Origin: a virus
Length of the DNA stretch: 26,818 nt
Strand: one strand, 5' to 3'
Virus record (IMG/VR): IMGVR_UViG_3300043449_002532
Coordinates: 1-26,818 of that record
Both the position numbers and the translations under genes were made by a program. Below are positions 6,273-13,245 of this stretch, piece after piece. Each line of letters begins with the position of its first letter. Within the stretch, counting starts at the first letter, position 1. The notes under the pieces were generated by a model that worked only from the letters and a program-made list of their open reading frames with translations, was not told where the DNA came from and ran no database searches.

Positions 6273-6851
6273 ATGACACTCAAACAAATCATATCATCAA
6301 TTGCTGGCGTCATCTTGGCCTTGAGCGTAGCGACTGGGCTCTATGAGGTCAATTCTGTAGATGTGGCCCATGCCACGCTCTCCCCTCGTTACTTCAAACC
6401 ACCCCAACGTGCATCAATAAAAGACCAACACTGTCTCACACAAGCAATCTATTATGAGGCGGGGAATCAATCTTCCGTGGGCAAAGAAGCGGTGGCATTG
6501 GTCGTGATGAATCGAGTCGGTAAACGTGGGTACCCGAATACAGTCTGTGGAGTGGTGCGGCAATTCGCTGTGGTCGAGGATCGCAAGATCTGCCAATTTT
6601 CTTTTTGGTGTGGGCGCACCCCTAAGCCTACACAACAGGTATGGATAGAATCGGAACAAATCGCATATCGAGTCTTGCATAATTACTGGAATCGTGCTAT
6701 ACTCTCTCGATATGATGGGGCGCTGTTCTATCACGCTGATTATGTGCATCCTCGATGGAGAAAACAAAAAGTGTTTCTTGGGAAGATCGATAACCATTTA
6801 TTTTATGGGGAGCATAGTAGAGGCGATGAAAGAAGATACGCCAGGCGATAA
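6273..6851 (+). CDS. Cell-wall hydrolase of the SleB/CwlJ type, probable endolysin
   Basis: A 192-residue protein. Residues 1-34 are a signal peptide or signal-anchor (basic start, hydrophobic IISSIAGVILALSVA, ending in AHA). The Hydrolase_2 domain begins at CLTQAIYYEAGNQ, with Glu62 as expected catalytic acid, followed by GKEAVALVVMNRV, YPNTVCGVV and CQFSFWCG. These enzymes cleave peptidoglycan glycan strands as lytic transglycosylases or amidases. Export through a signal sequence suggests release not wholly dependent on a holin. There is no ribosome site at usual spacing: a possible AAGAGGA is about 20 bases off. A strong promoter stands directly upstream. Confidence 0.88.
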   Translation: MTLKQIISSIAGVILALSVATGLYEVNSVDVAHATLSPRYFKPPQRASIKDQHCLTQAIYYEAGNQSSVGKEAVALVVMNRVGKRGYPNTVCGVVRQFAVVEDRKICQFSFWCGRTPKPTQQVWIESEQIAYRVLHNYWNRAILSRYDGALFYHADYVHPRWRKQKVFLGKIDNHLFYGEHSRGDERRYARR

Positions 6852-6999
6852 GGTGCCTCAGGACACGTTCCTGGACCGATGTTATTGGGGTGCCTGGGCG
6901 CTATGTACGGCCGTGCTACTGTGGGGAATATTTCATCTGTGGTTGTATGCGTTTTCTGTGATGTATAAGTTGTCGGTGCGTTTTCATTATTTACCCTAA
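6805..6999 (+). CDS. Small single-span membrane protein next to the endolysin
   Basis: The ORF overlaps the hydrolase end by 47 bases. From ATG 6805 it has 64 residues; ATG 6826 is an alternative start. An acidic N-terminus (KEDTPGDK) is followed by one long aromatic-rich hydrophobic span (WGAWALCTAVLLWGIFHLWL) and a short basic end. Position and topology fit a holin, antiholin or spanin partner of the lysis unit, but no sequence signature proves this. Confidence 0.5.
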   Translation: MGSIVEAMKEDTPGDKVPQDTFLDRCYWGAWALCTAVLLWGIFHLWLYAFSVMYKLSVRFHYLP

Positions 7000-7016
7000 C
7001 CCAAAGGAGTGTTATT

Positions 7017-7292
7017 ATGGCAGGAGCTGTCAAAGTTGTGAATGTCGAGAACTTGACTGATGAGGAACGAGGACGCTTGGTGAAGGCGTTGAAGGAAACG
7101 TCAAACAGTCTCGCTCGTGCCGAGGGAGAGCAGGAGTATGTACGGGAGGCCATCAAGAAGATTGCCGATGACTTGAAGCTCCCCAAGAAAACAGTCACCA
7201 AATTGGTGAAAGTCCACCACAAGCAAAACTTTGATGAAGAGTGCTTGGAACATGAACAGTTCGAGAAGTTATACAAGATTGTGACCAAGTAG
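7017..7292 (+). CDS. dsbA: DsbA-like double-stranded DNA-binding protein for late transcription
   Basis: A 91-residue protein preceded by AAAGGAG. It is helical, with a C-terminal part (KTVTKLVKVHHKQNFDEE, then a segment ending in EKLYKIV) that lines up with T4 DsbA (Y-H-K-x-N, then E, L-Y-D). Length matches T4 DsbA (89). In T4 DsbA binds late promoter regions and enhances late transcription. The neighbours support it: gp33, gp59 and gp32 follow as in T4. Confidence 0.78.
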   Translation: MAGAVKVVNVENLTDEERGRLVKALKETSNSLARAEGEQEYVREAIKKIADDLKLPKKTVTKLVKVHHKQNFDEECLEHEQFEKLYKIVTK

Positions 7293-7306
7293 CATAAAGG
7301 AGTTAC

Positions 7307-7552
7307 ATGGCACCAAAGTCGCGGCGAGTACAGAAGGCGATAGCGATTCGTGTATCTTCCGGAGGATGCTCGGCCAAAGTCATGGCACATTCTTTGATCG
7401 AGGCGTTTAAGCTGTTCATTGACACCAAGAAACCAAAATGTCTGGGACTACTCTGTGAATTCAAAACCAAGGAGTGGCAACCAGGAGAGGATACGTTCTA
7501 TATGAGTACCATTGTGGCCTTGGAAAAACTGGATATCTATTCTAAGGAGTGA
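7307..7552 (+). CDS. Small protein of unknown function inserted between dsbA and gene 33
   Basis: An 81-residue protein with AAAGGAG before ATG 7307. It starts basic (PKSRRVQKA) and then forms an alternating strand/helix pattern, with CLGLLCEFKTKEW in the middle. Nothing is recognised. In T4 dsbA and 33 are adjacent, so this gene is an extra member of the cluster; its position suggests transcription or replication. Confidence 0.6.
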   Translation: MAPKSRRVQKAIAIRVSSGGCSAKVMAHSLIEAFKLFIDTKKPKCLGLLCEFKTKEWQPGEDTFYMSTIVALEKLDIYSKE

Positions 7553-7561
7553 ATGGTATAT

Positions 7562-7819
7562 ATGGCAATTGAAGGGTCTACCGTAATGCCAACAAAGGAT
7601 GAGATACAAAATTTTAGCCTGATGCTCAGGGAATATGCCGCCCATAAGGGGTTAGGTCTGTGGGATGCCTTAGTTCACTATTGTAGCACCTCAGGGATGG
7701 AGTCTGAATTGGCGGCAAGTTTGCTGACCGCATCTGTGTTGGAAGACATTGCTGTTGAAGTTCGAGACCTGAATCTCTTGAAAGAGAGAGGCGGGAAACC
7801 TGGAAGATTGCCTATCTAG
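7562..7819 (+). CDS. 33: Late transcription coactivator gp33
   Basis: An 85-residue protein from ATG 7562. The core (MPTKDEIQNFSLMLREY, DALVHYCSTSGMESELAASLL, DLNLLKERGGKPGRLPI) is that of the gp33 family in T4-like phages: helices spanning a Y-C/T-G-x-E segment, then L-N-L-L and the terminal RLPI. gp33 binds the RNA polymerase flap and connects it to the sliding clamp at late promoters. Start is uncertain: 7553 leaves too little space after AAGGAG, 7562 is acceptable, and 7586 (with GAAGGG) starts directly at MPTKDE. Confidence 0.82.
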   Translation: MAIEGSTVMPTKDEIQNFSLMLREYAAHKGLGLWDALVHYCSTSGMESELAASLLTASVLEDIAVEVRDLNLLKERGGKPGRLPI

Positions 7820-7824
7820 ACCAT

Positions 7825-8421
7825 ATGTCAGCCTATACTACCTTCTGCACGTACATGGCAATCAAGCTACATTTTACCACTGCCACGTATGATTTTTTTA
7901 AGTATGGAGGGAAATATACTAAAATCTCACCGGAGAAGTTTGAACATCGGAAAGATCGATATTTTTTTCATAAGCTAGATCGGCTATATCCTACACAAGA
8001 GGATCTCATCTTCTTTCTGGCTGTGTCGTTTTTCTCTCGCAACAAAGTCTGGGTGCGAGATCTTCTCACCGAAGACGCCCGGGAGATCTATCTAGAGAGA
8101 AAAAAAGTCAAGGAATCATTGTTGTATATGACACAACAGGGCTTTGACAAGTTAGAACTATCCCGTGCGAACTTTCGTTTGTGGGTGGGAGTGCCAGATG
8201 GAGGTTTACCCAAGCTGCTGTTAGGCGCGTTACAAGGAGATATTCGAGAAGAGATAGTCATAGTATTAGGCGCAGTCGCGGGGTGTTGGTCGTTATGGGA
8301 CCAAAAAATTACAGACACTATCGTGTATCCTGCATTCAGAGTGCGTTGTATACGTTATGCTCCATTTTTGGAACTCGATGTGTCAAAGTTTCGCAAGATG
8401 GTACGGGAGCGTCTATTATGA
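7825..8421 (+). CDS. 59: DNA helicase loader gp59
   Basis: A 198-residue protein (T4 gp59 has 217). The N-terminal third aligns well with T4 gp59: a Y-x-x-I-K segment, YDFFKYGGK, HRKDRYFFHKL, then the hydrophobic helix around FFLAVSFFSRNKVWVRDL. In T4 gp59 loads the gp41 helicase onto gp32-covered fork DNA. It lies directly before gene 32, as in T4. The alignment covers the first residues, which supports ATG 7825 despite the absence of a good ribosome site; the nearby gp33 stop suggests coupling. Confidence 0.85.
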   Translation: MSAYTTFCTYMAIKLHFTTATYDFFKYGGKYTKISPEKFEHRKDRYFFHKLDRLYPTQEDLIFFLAVSFFSRNKVWVRDLLTEDAREIYLERKKVKESLLYMTQQGFDKLELSRANFRLWVGVPDGGLPKLLLGALQGDIREEIVIVLGAVAGCWSLWDQKITDTIVYPAFRVRCIRYAPFLELDVSKFRKMVRERLL

Positions 8422-8422
8422 C

Positions 8423-8430
8423 GCTAAATA
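8423..8430 (+). promoter_or_regulatory. Late-promoter-like motif GCTAAATA before gene 32
   Basis: GCTAAATA follows the gp59 stop by two bases and lies 67 bases before the gene 32 start. A transcript from it would begin near 8436, inside the first arm of the predicted leader pseudoknot. Confidence 0.4.
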
Positions 8431-8432
8431 AG

Positions 8433-8475
8433 AGTGTATATGATGTGCGCTGTGGACAAAACATACACTACACAT
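8433..8475 (+). promoter_or_regulatory. Possible pseudoknot operator in the gene 32 leader
   Basis: AGTGTAT (8433-8439) pairs perfectly with ATACACT (8463-8469). ATGTG in the loop (8443-8447) pairs with CACAT just downstream (8471-8475), giving an H-type pseudoknot. An A/T-rich stretch follows to the ribosome site AGGAGG and ATG 8498. T4 gene 32 represses its own translation through a pseudoknot at a similar distance upstream. The structure here is read by eye and not energetically computed. Confidence 0.4.
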
Positions 8476-8497
8476 TCATACTATTATAGGAGGTTCT

Positions 8498-9409
8498 ATG
8501 TCAACACCTGTCAGTTTTTCTGCACTCAAGCGTTCCAGGGGGTCTGTTGAAAAGCTCACTGCGGCCATTCAACAGGCGACTCAGGGGAAAAAAGAGGATG
8601 AGCGTTTTTGGGAGCCTACGGTCGATAAGGCCGGTAATGGGCATGCCGTGATTCGCTTTCTTCCCTCGCCACCACAAGATGGGGAAGATGGATTGCCGTG
8701 GGTACGATCATTCTCACATGGATTTCAGGGTCCTGGGGGATGGCTCATCGAACTTTGTCCTACGACATTGGAACGTAAGTGTCCTGTTTGTGAAGGTAAT
8801 AACGTCTTATGGAATTCGGGTATTGAGTCGAATAAAGAGGTGGCGCGGGCCAGGAAACGGAAACTGTCCTATACAGCAAACATCCTGGTAATTTCGGACC
8901 CAGCAAAACCAGAGAATGACGGTAAGGTGAAGTTATTCCGCTTCGGCAAGAAGATTTTCGATAAAATGTATGAGAAGATGCATCCAGAGTTTCCTGATGA
9001 GGTGGCGTTCAATCCATCAGATCTCTGGGATGGAGCCAATTTCAAACTCAAGATCCGTAAGGTCGAAGGCTATCGGAACTACGATAAGTCTGAGTTTGCT
9101 GCTTCCGGTCCAATCGCAGAGAAGGACGAGGATCTTGAGAGGATTTGGAAATCGGAATATTCCCTCAAGGAGATTGTCGATACCAAGAACTTCAAGACCT
9201 ATGAGCAGATTGAAGCTCGGCGTGCCCGTGTCTTGGGAACTTCTGTATCTGGTACAACCGCAGAATCGGTGTCTGATGGGGCATTCAATGACGAGGATGT
9301 TGGAATAAAGATCCCTGCACGAACAAACGATCCTGTGACCCCTCCGGTGGCAGGAGACGAGGAGGACGATCTGAAGTTTTTCCGCTCATTAGCAGAAGAT
9401 GAGGCGTAA
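8498..9409 (+). CDS. 32: Single-stranded DNA-binding protein gp32
   Basis: A 303-residue protein (T4 gp32 has 301). The basic patch KRSRGS at 11-16 resembles the LAST motif for cooperative binding. Zinc ligands His74, Cys87, Cys95 and Cys98 keep the T4 order H-C-C-C, with the same 13- and 3-residue outer spacings. The OB-fold core follows. The C-terminus is acidic (GDEEDDL, AEDEA), as used for contacts with replication proteins such as gp59. An excellent AGGAGG stands before ATG 8498. The gene ends before a strong hairpin. Confidence 0.95.
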   Translation: MSTPVSFSALKRSRGSVEKLTAAIQQATQGKKEDERFWEPTVDKAGNGHAVIRFLPSPPQDGEDGLPWVRSFSHGFQGPGGWLIELCPTTLERKCPVCEGNNVLWNSGIESNKEVARARKRKLSYTANILVISDPAKPENDGKVKLFRFGKKIFDKMYEKMHPEFPDEVAFNPSDLWDGANFKLKIRKVEGYRNYDKSEFAASGPIAEKDEDLERIWKSEYSLKEIVDTKNFKTYEQIEARRARVLGTSVSGTTAESVSDGAFNDEDVGIKIPARTNDPVTPPVAGDEEDDLKFFRSLAEDEA

Positions 9410-9436
9410 GTAGTTGTAATCCATAGTGTTTTTTCA

Positions 9437-9473
9437 GATTGCCCCAGGATACCTAGTATATCCTGGGGCAATC
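9437..9473. terminator. Perfect 15-bp hairpin between convergent gene blocks
   Basis: GATTGCCCCAGGATA at 9437-9451 is the exact reverse complement of 9459-9473, with a seven-base loop (CCTAGTA). It lies 27 bases after the gp32 stop, where plus- and minus-strand genes meet. Neither strand has a U-run after the stem (a T6 run lies before it on the plus strand), so it is an atypical terminator; it could also protect the 3' ends of both transcripts. Confidence 0.65.
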
Positions 9474-9486
9474 GCGTTAAAAGGGC

Positions 9487-9636
9487 CTAAACGTCGATAT
9501 GGGGGCGGTTCCGGAGAAAGGTGATGTTTATATCGCGTTTACCGATAAGTACCCGGAGAACGAAGAATTGGCCGTTAAACCATACACTCTGCTCGTCTAG
9601 GTAGGCACATAATCCCTTGAGGTGACTCTCAGCCAT
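9487..9636 (-). CDS. Possible 49-residue ORF after the tape measure gene
   Basis: This minus-strand frame starts at ATG 9636, inside the last codons of the tape measure gene, and ends just before the hairpin. It reads MAESHLKGLCAYLDEQ, then an alternating hydrophobic part ending in RNRPHIDV, which looks like beta strands. The frame is open further up (WYGLAQIGRIH) but has no other start. No ribosome site is seen. It fills the only gap in the block, but an opposite-strand 33-codon frame (9499-9600) is also open, so coding is uncertain. Confidence 0.3.
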   Translation of the reverse strand: MAESHLKGLCAYLDEQSVWFNGQFFVLRVLIGKRDINITFLRNRPHIDV

Positions 9637-11651
9637 GTGGATTCTGCCGATCTGGGCGAGGCCATACCAGGGAACACCGAGGTGTTGTTTATGTTGTTAT
9701 TGTTTACTTTGGTCAGATTAGTCATTCCTGCGCCACCGTCTCGTTCTGCCTGGGGTGCCGCATCTCTCTGAAATTCTCTAGCAGCCATGAGCGCGCCTCC
9801 TGTTTGTGGGGGGGAGGCTGGCATCTCTGATATGCGAGGCGACACGGAGGATTCTCCTCCCTGTACAGACTGTGGTATTGAGGTTGCTGGGCCTGATGCC
9901 GCAACGACAGTGGGCGGTGTTGAAGGAACCGAGGTTGGCCCTGACACTCCTGTGACTCCCGCCACCGCGGTAGGAGAGCCTTGTTGTTCTTTTTCTGCTG
10001 CTTCACCTGACAACCAAGCTGAAACTGTCTGTTTCCCCAATTCCATCATCTCAGGAAGTCGTTCGGGAGCAAGTGGGTCTTGCTCAGGGTACACAGGTGG
10101 GCCATTTTTTGGACTGTATATTTCTGTGTAGGCATCACGCACCAGGGAGGTGACAATAGCAGGTATCGACGCACCTGGTATCGGTAACGCCCCGGCGGCA
10201 TCGATACCCGCCCCAACAAGATCTCCCTTCATCAGACGTTGGGCGGCAAAATAGAGGCCCATTGCCGTGCCTACAACGGGAATAATACTTGCGGCCTTGG
10301 ATTTCAAGACCTTGGGGGCAAGATTTTTCAACACCCCCAACACTTTACTCTTAGAGGCGACTCGCTCGGCTCCGGCAACTCCTTGGGTAACTTTAGAGGC
10401 CGCATTCAATTCTTTGATCGCAGGGGTAGCTGCGGCGATTCCTTTGGTTGCAACCTCTCCGGCTCCTGTCGCAACTTTTCCCGCGGTCTCCATAGCGCCT
10501 GTAGTTGCGCCTTTTGTCGCCGCAGATGCCGCCGTTCCCAATAGTCCCGCTGAAGCCCCGACCACTGTGCCGGCGATACCTTTGACTCCTTTGACAAGAG
10601 AACTCCCTAGTTGTCCTGCTCCTTTAATGACATTGGGAACATTTTCTAGCATCTTCGGTATCGTTTGTATTCCTGCCTTGAACATTTCAAAGAACCCTGT
10701 CACAAGACCTTTGAGCATGCTAAAGGGTCGGCTCAGTAGCCCCAATGCCGCTCCAAATTCTAGTGCGGAGCCGGATAGACTCTTGAACCAACCTGAGATA
10801 GTCTCGAATAGACCACCGGAAGGTTTGCCCGAATCCCCAGTTTTACCAGAAGAGTTTCCGGCCAGTCCAGAAAGAGCTTTCCCCGCCCCATCAACTCGCG
10901 TGGGTTTACCGAAGCGTTGCTTGTATTGCTCCTCTGCAAACTTATCACCGCTGAGGTCGGCTCGCCGTGCATCTCCTCGGTTTTCAGCAAACGTGATGTC
11001 ACGCAGTTCCTTGAGATATTGTGTTTGTCTCTCTTCTGCCCGTGCCATGGCACCCGATGCAAATTTACCGGTATTGGCATCCCTTAGTCTACCCTCAGAG
11101 GTTACCTTGATATCCTTGGTGGCCTTCAGCTTGACGGCAATATCCGTGACCCGCAGTGCAATTAAGGCCAGTGTTTTGGTCATTTGATCAAGTAGGTGTG
11201 TGGAGTTGTCTTGGTCGAGTGTAGAACCTTGGTTCTCCCGTGGGGATAGCATATCCGGTGAGACTGGCTCGGTTGAATATGGATCTTCCCGCTCGGCTAG
11301 ACCGGCAGCCGAGCGTATAGATTTTTCGGACCTACCCAAGAGTCTACCAGAAAGAGCTGTAGCGAGTTTGGATCCTCCCGTAATCTTGTGTACAATATTA
11401 AGAGGATCGATAGCTCGTTTGAATTCGGCTTTGGATTTTTGAGCTTGGAATGCAAGACCTTCCTTTGCTGCCCCCATTAAACTCCCACCACCGGCAATCA
11501 CATCTGCGGCGACATCGGTGGCCGTGGATTCCCGATAGTGAGGCTTGGCAATCTGCATCCTAATGTTTCTGAGCGCATCCAACAATTCTCGCCGGGTCTC
11601 TTTGCCCAGTTCAACTCTTGGGGGCTTTTGTGGGGGTCCTTGCTCTAGCAT
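9597..11651 (-). CDS. 29: Tape measure / tail length determinant protein (gp29-like)
   Basis: A 684-residue protein (T4 gp29 has 590). It has a charged, helical first third, a long hydrophobic glycine/alanine-rich centre at roughly 280-560 (for example LFETISGWFKSL, GIAGTVVGASAGLLGTAA), a Pro/Ser/Thr-rich region and an Asn-rich end. This is the typical make-up of tape measures: it sets tail tube length and is threaded through the tube. The identification rests on composition, size and position directly after the gp26/gp51 chaperone genes; the sequence itself is weakly conserved. By the usual 1.5 A per residue rule the tail would be about 100 nm (inference). AAAGGAA stands about 13 bases before the start. 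Confidence 0.75.
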   Translation of the reverse strand: MLEQGPPQKPPRVELGKETRRELLDALRNIRMQIAKPHYRESTATDVAADVIAGGGSLMGAAKEGLAFQAQKSKAEFKRAIDPLNIVHKITGGSKLATALSGRLLGRSEKSIRSAAGLAEREDPYSTEPVSPDMLSPRENQGSTLDQDNSTHLLDQMTKTLALIALRVTDIAVKLKATKDIKVTSEGRLRDANTGKFASGAMARAEERQTQYLKELRDITFAENRGDARRADLSGDKFAEEQYKQRFGKPTRVDGAGKALSGLAGNSSGKTGDSGKPSGGLFETISGWFKSLSGSALEFGAALGLLSRPFSMLKGLVTGFFEMFKAGIQTIPKMLENVPNVIKGAGQLGSSLVKGVKGIAGTVVGASAGLLGTAASAATKGATTGAMETAGKVATGAGEVATKGIAAATPAIKELNAASKVTQGVAGAERVASKSKVLGVLKNLAPKVLKSKAASIIPVVGTAMGLYFAAQRLMKGDLVGAGIDAAGALPIPGASIPAIVTSLVRDAYTEIYSPKNGPPVYPEQDPLAPERLPEMMELGKQTVSAWLSGEAAEKEQQGSPTAVAGVTGVSGPTSVPSTPPTVVAASGPATSIPQSVQGGESSVSPRISEMPASPPQTGGALMAAREFQRDAAPQAERDGGAGMTNLTKVNNNNINNTSVFPGMASPRSAESTWLRVTSRDYVPT

Positions 11652-11656
11652 AATCG

Positions 11657-11917
11657 TTATCGATTCCTTTTATTCTGTGCGTTCTGTAACTTGATTCGTT
11701 CGTTATCTCGCTCAACTCGCTGCTGCACCAACGACAGATAGATGAGTCGTTCCCATGGTAACATTTCTTCCAGCTCACTGATCGTAAACTTATGATCCTG
11801 TACCAAAGCAAACGTGGTGATGTAATAGTTTGCCAGGGTATCGTGCTGGAGAATTAGACGAAAAAACTGTCTAGCCCACTGACCACCACATCTTCCTTGT
11901 ATCCACACTTCGGGCAC
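11657..11917 (-). CDS. 51: gp51-like tail assembly chaperone part, probably made by -1 frameshift from gp26
   Basis: The frame is open from ATG 11917, but its first 64 bases overlap the gp26 zinc-ribbon end and translate to unlikely protein. The part after the overlap (LILQHDTLANYYITTFALVQ, ELEEMLPWERLIYLSLV) is the conserved piece that follows the gp26 domain in related phages (the LPWER motif). No credible start codon with ribosome site exists for it; ATG 11783 would lose most of it. A slippery T_TTT_TTC at 11866-11860 would join gp26 residue 246 to 67 residues of this frame, a fusion of 313. It ends six bases before the tape measure gene. Confidence 0.7.
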   Translation of the reverse strand: MPEVWIQGRCGGQWARQFFRLILQHDTLANYYITTFALVQDHKFTISELEEMLPWERLIYLSLVQQRVERDNERIKLQNAQNKRNR

Positions 11918-12597
11918 TTGAAGTGCAGTGTATGTTCTATTTTAGGCATCGTATCGAAGAAGGCATCTATTTTTTCCACTTGGCTATGATTGAGGGTATT
12001 CACGAATTCAATCACTTCCTCTTGGGGAACATCCTTGGTCGCAATCACAGTATCGCTGTCATTAATGGACTCGATACATTCCACCAGAAAGGCAAACGCT
12101 TCCTCTGATGGTAGATCCTTTCTAGAAATACTACGAAAGGACTTGAATGTGGGGTATCTGAGGGTAACCCCCACGGTGTCTGTCAATTGGACATATTTTT
12201 GATGATCTTTCCCGAATGTGGGACGAATATCGAGCAAATTGATCTCATAGTCAGATACGGTGTTACAAGGAGCTGGCATGCCGGTACTGGCATCTGGGTA
12301 CGATTGGTTGCATCGATATCTCATCTTCAGGGTTTCCCCAATACTCCTGGCTCGAATATTGAGGAAGAGGAATTCAATATCAAAGAGTGGAAGTTTATCA
12401 ATTTGGATGTTGGAGATGACCCCCACACAATTTTCTAGAATTTCCTTGGCGGTATTCAAAATCGTGGTCGTATCGTCCGATTGCATGGCAATCATCAGGA
12501 GTTTTTCCTCTTTCACCAAGAAGGGTCGAAATGACACCTTTAGCCCCGATGGGCACACCACATCATATGTCGGCACGGTTAACTTAGGGAGTTTCAT
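11854..12597 (-). CDS. 26: Baseplate hub assembly chaperone gp26
   Basis: A 247-residue protein of the T4 gp26 baseplate family. It shows the conserved opening LPKLTVPTYDV, FRPFLVKEEKLLMIA, then the DIEFLFLNIRARSIGE segment and YPTF. It ends in a CPKCG zinc ribbon and a G-L-D-S-F-F tail. In T4 it is needed for hub assembly and is not a main virion component. Start: ATG 12597 has GAGGTG six bases upstream; a GTG at 12606 would overlap that site. The FF codons at the end form the slippery site described separately. Confidence 0.85.
   Translation of the reverse strand: MKLPKLTVPTYDVVCPSGLKVSFRPFLVKEEKLLMIAMQSDDTTTILNTAKEILENCVGVISNIQIDKLPLFDIEFLFLNIRARSIGETLKMRYRCNQSYPDASTGMPAPCNTVSDYEINLLDIRPTFGKDHQKYVQLTDTVGVTLRYPTFKSFRSISRKDLPSEEAFAFLVECIESINDSDTVIATKDVPQEEVIEFVNTLNHSQVEKIDAFFDTMPKIEHTLHFKCPKCGYKEDVVVSGLDSFFV
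11860..11866 (-). promoter_or_regulatory. Putative -1 ribosomal frameshift site T TTT TTC
   Basis: On the minus strand the gp26 codons AGT TTT TTC GTC TAA give the heptamer T TTT TTC in exact X_XXY_YYZ phase, two codons before the stop. Slipping back one base continues as CGT CTA ATT CTC in the gp51-like frame. A perfect 6-bp stem (GCAAAC/GTTTGC) occurs about 30 bases downstream; whether it helps is unknown. A missing T in this homopolymer (assembly error) would give the same picture. Confidence 0.6.
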
Positions 12598-12612
12598 ATC
12601 AGTCACCTCATA

Positions 12613-13245
12613 TTAGACAATAAATCCATCTTGTTCGCTGCTTGCATCGAGTACACGTTGGGGGACTTGGACCGGTCCTGTTGGTATATTGGCACCACTG
12701 TTCGGTTTGGAGATTGTGTAGTATTCATAGGCAAACGTGACTGTTGTGCGGTGGAATCCATCTTCTGTCCAAGACAATGGCATCTGATTAATCGAAAGTG
12801 GGAAGGCATTGAACAAATTCCATGTAGCAACCTCATCCAATCCCGTACTGTTTTCCGCCGAGGATACGACATCGTATTGGGTGACCTGCATATCGACCCG
12901 ATATCTATTTGGATAGGATAGTATGTTGGTACTTGAGTCAAAGATCCTGTCCATCCATAGTTCAAATAATGTCCGAATACCCAGCGTGTCATTTTCCAAA
13001 AATGTCAAGATGATGTCTTGATACAGCGATTGATATGGTACTTTGTATACGGGCCCATATATCTTAACGTCTTGTGTCACGAGTTGCCTGCCTGGCAGTT
13101 CAGCCGATTCACAACGCAATGGTAAATCTCGCGGGTTCAATCCCAATTTATCGGTCAACGCAGGCATCGACGCGATAAAATGAGAGACCTTGGCAACACC
13201 ACGAGTATTGATGTGTGACAGAAATTCGCTATATATACCTGCCAT
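12613..13245 (-). CDS. Tail-tube-fold protein, probable gp54-like tube initiator
   Basis: A 210-residue protein with the tail tube family pattern: LRCESAELPGRQL, KIYGPVYKVPYQS, ILTFLEN, the VDMQVTQYDV strand, NLFNAFPLSINQMPLSW and TTVTFAYEYY. Tube (gp19), gp48 and gp54 share this fold. The ELPGRQL and KIYGP segments and its place beside gp4, gp26 and gp29 rather than beside a sheath gene point to the gp54 type that starts tube growth on gp48. It is shorter than T4 gp54 (320). It might instead be a gp19-type tube subunit. Stop and start of the two genes overlap (TAATG). Confidence 0.72.
   Translation of the reverse strand: MAGIYSEFLSHINTRGVAKVSHFIASMPALTDKLGLNPRDLPLRCESAELPGRQLVTQDVKIYGPVYKVPYQSLYQDIILTFLENDTLGIRTLFELWMDRIFDSSTNILSYPNRYRVDMQVTQYDVVSSAENSTGLDEVATWNLFNAFPLSINQMPLSWTEDGFHRTTVTFAYEYYTISKPNSGANIPTGPVQVPQRVLDASSEQDGFIV

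Noticed and set aside
6803-7390. 195-codon minus-strand open frame
   Set aside because: It is antisense to the small membrane protein and dsbA, both well supported by ribosome sites and family match; its composition (Ser, Thr, Cys runs) is that of a shadow.
9597-9700. -1 frameshift joining the tape measure end to the 49-residue ORF
   Set aside because: The frames are in -1 relation and overlap, but no X_XXY_YYZ heptamer was found in phase within the overlap.
10267-11187. 306-codon plus-strand open frame opposite the tape measure gene
   Set aside because: It lies fully antisense to the tape measure gene, has Pro/Ala/Ser-rich content that mirrors the Gly/Ala/Thr codons of the real strand, and has no ribosome site.
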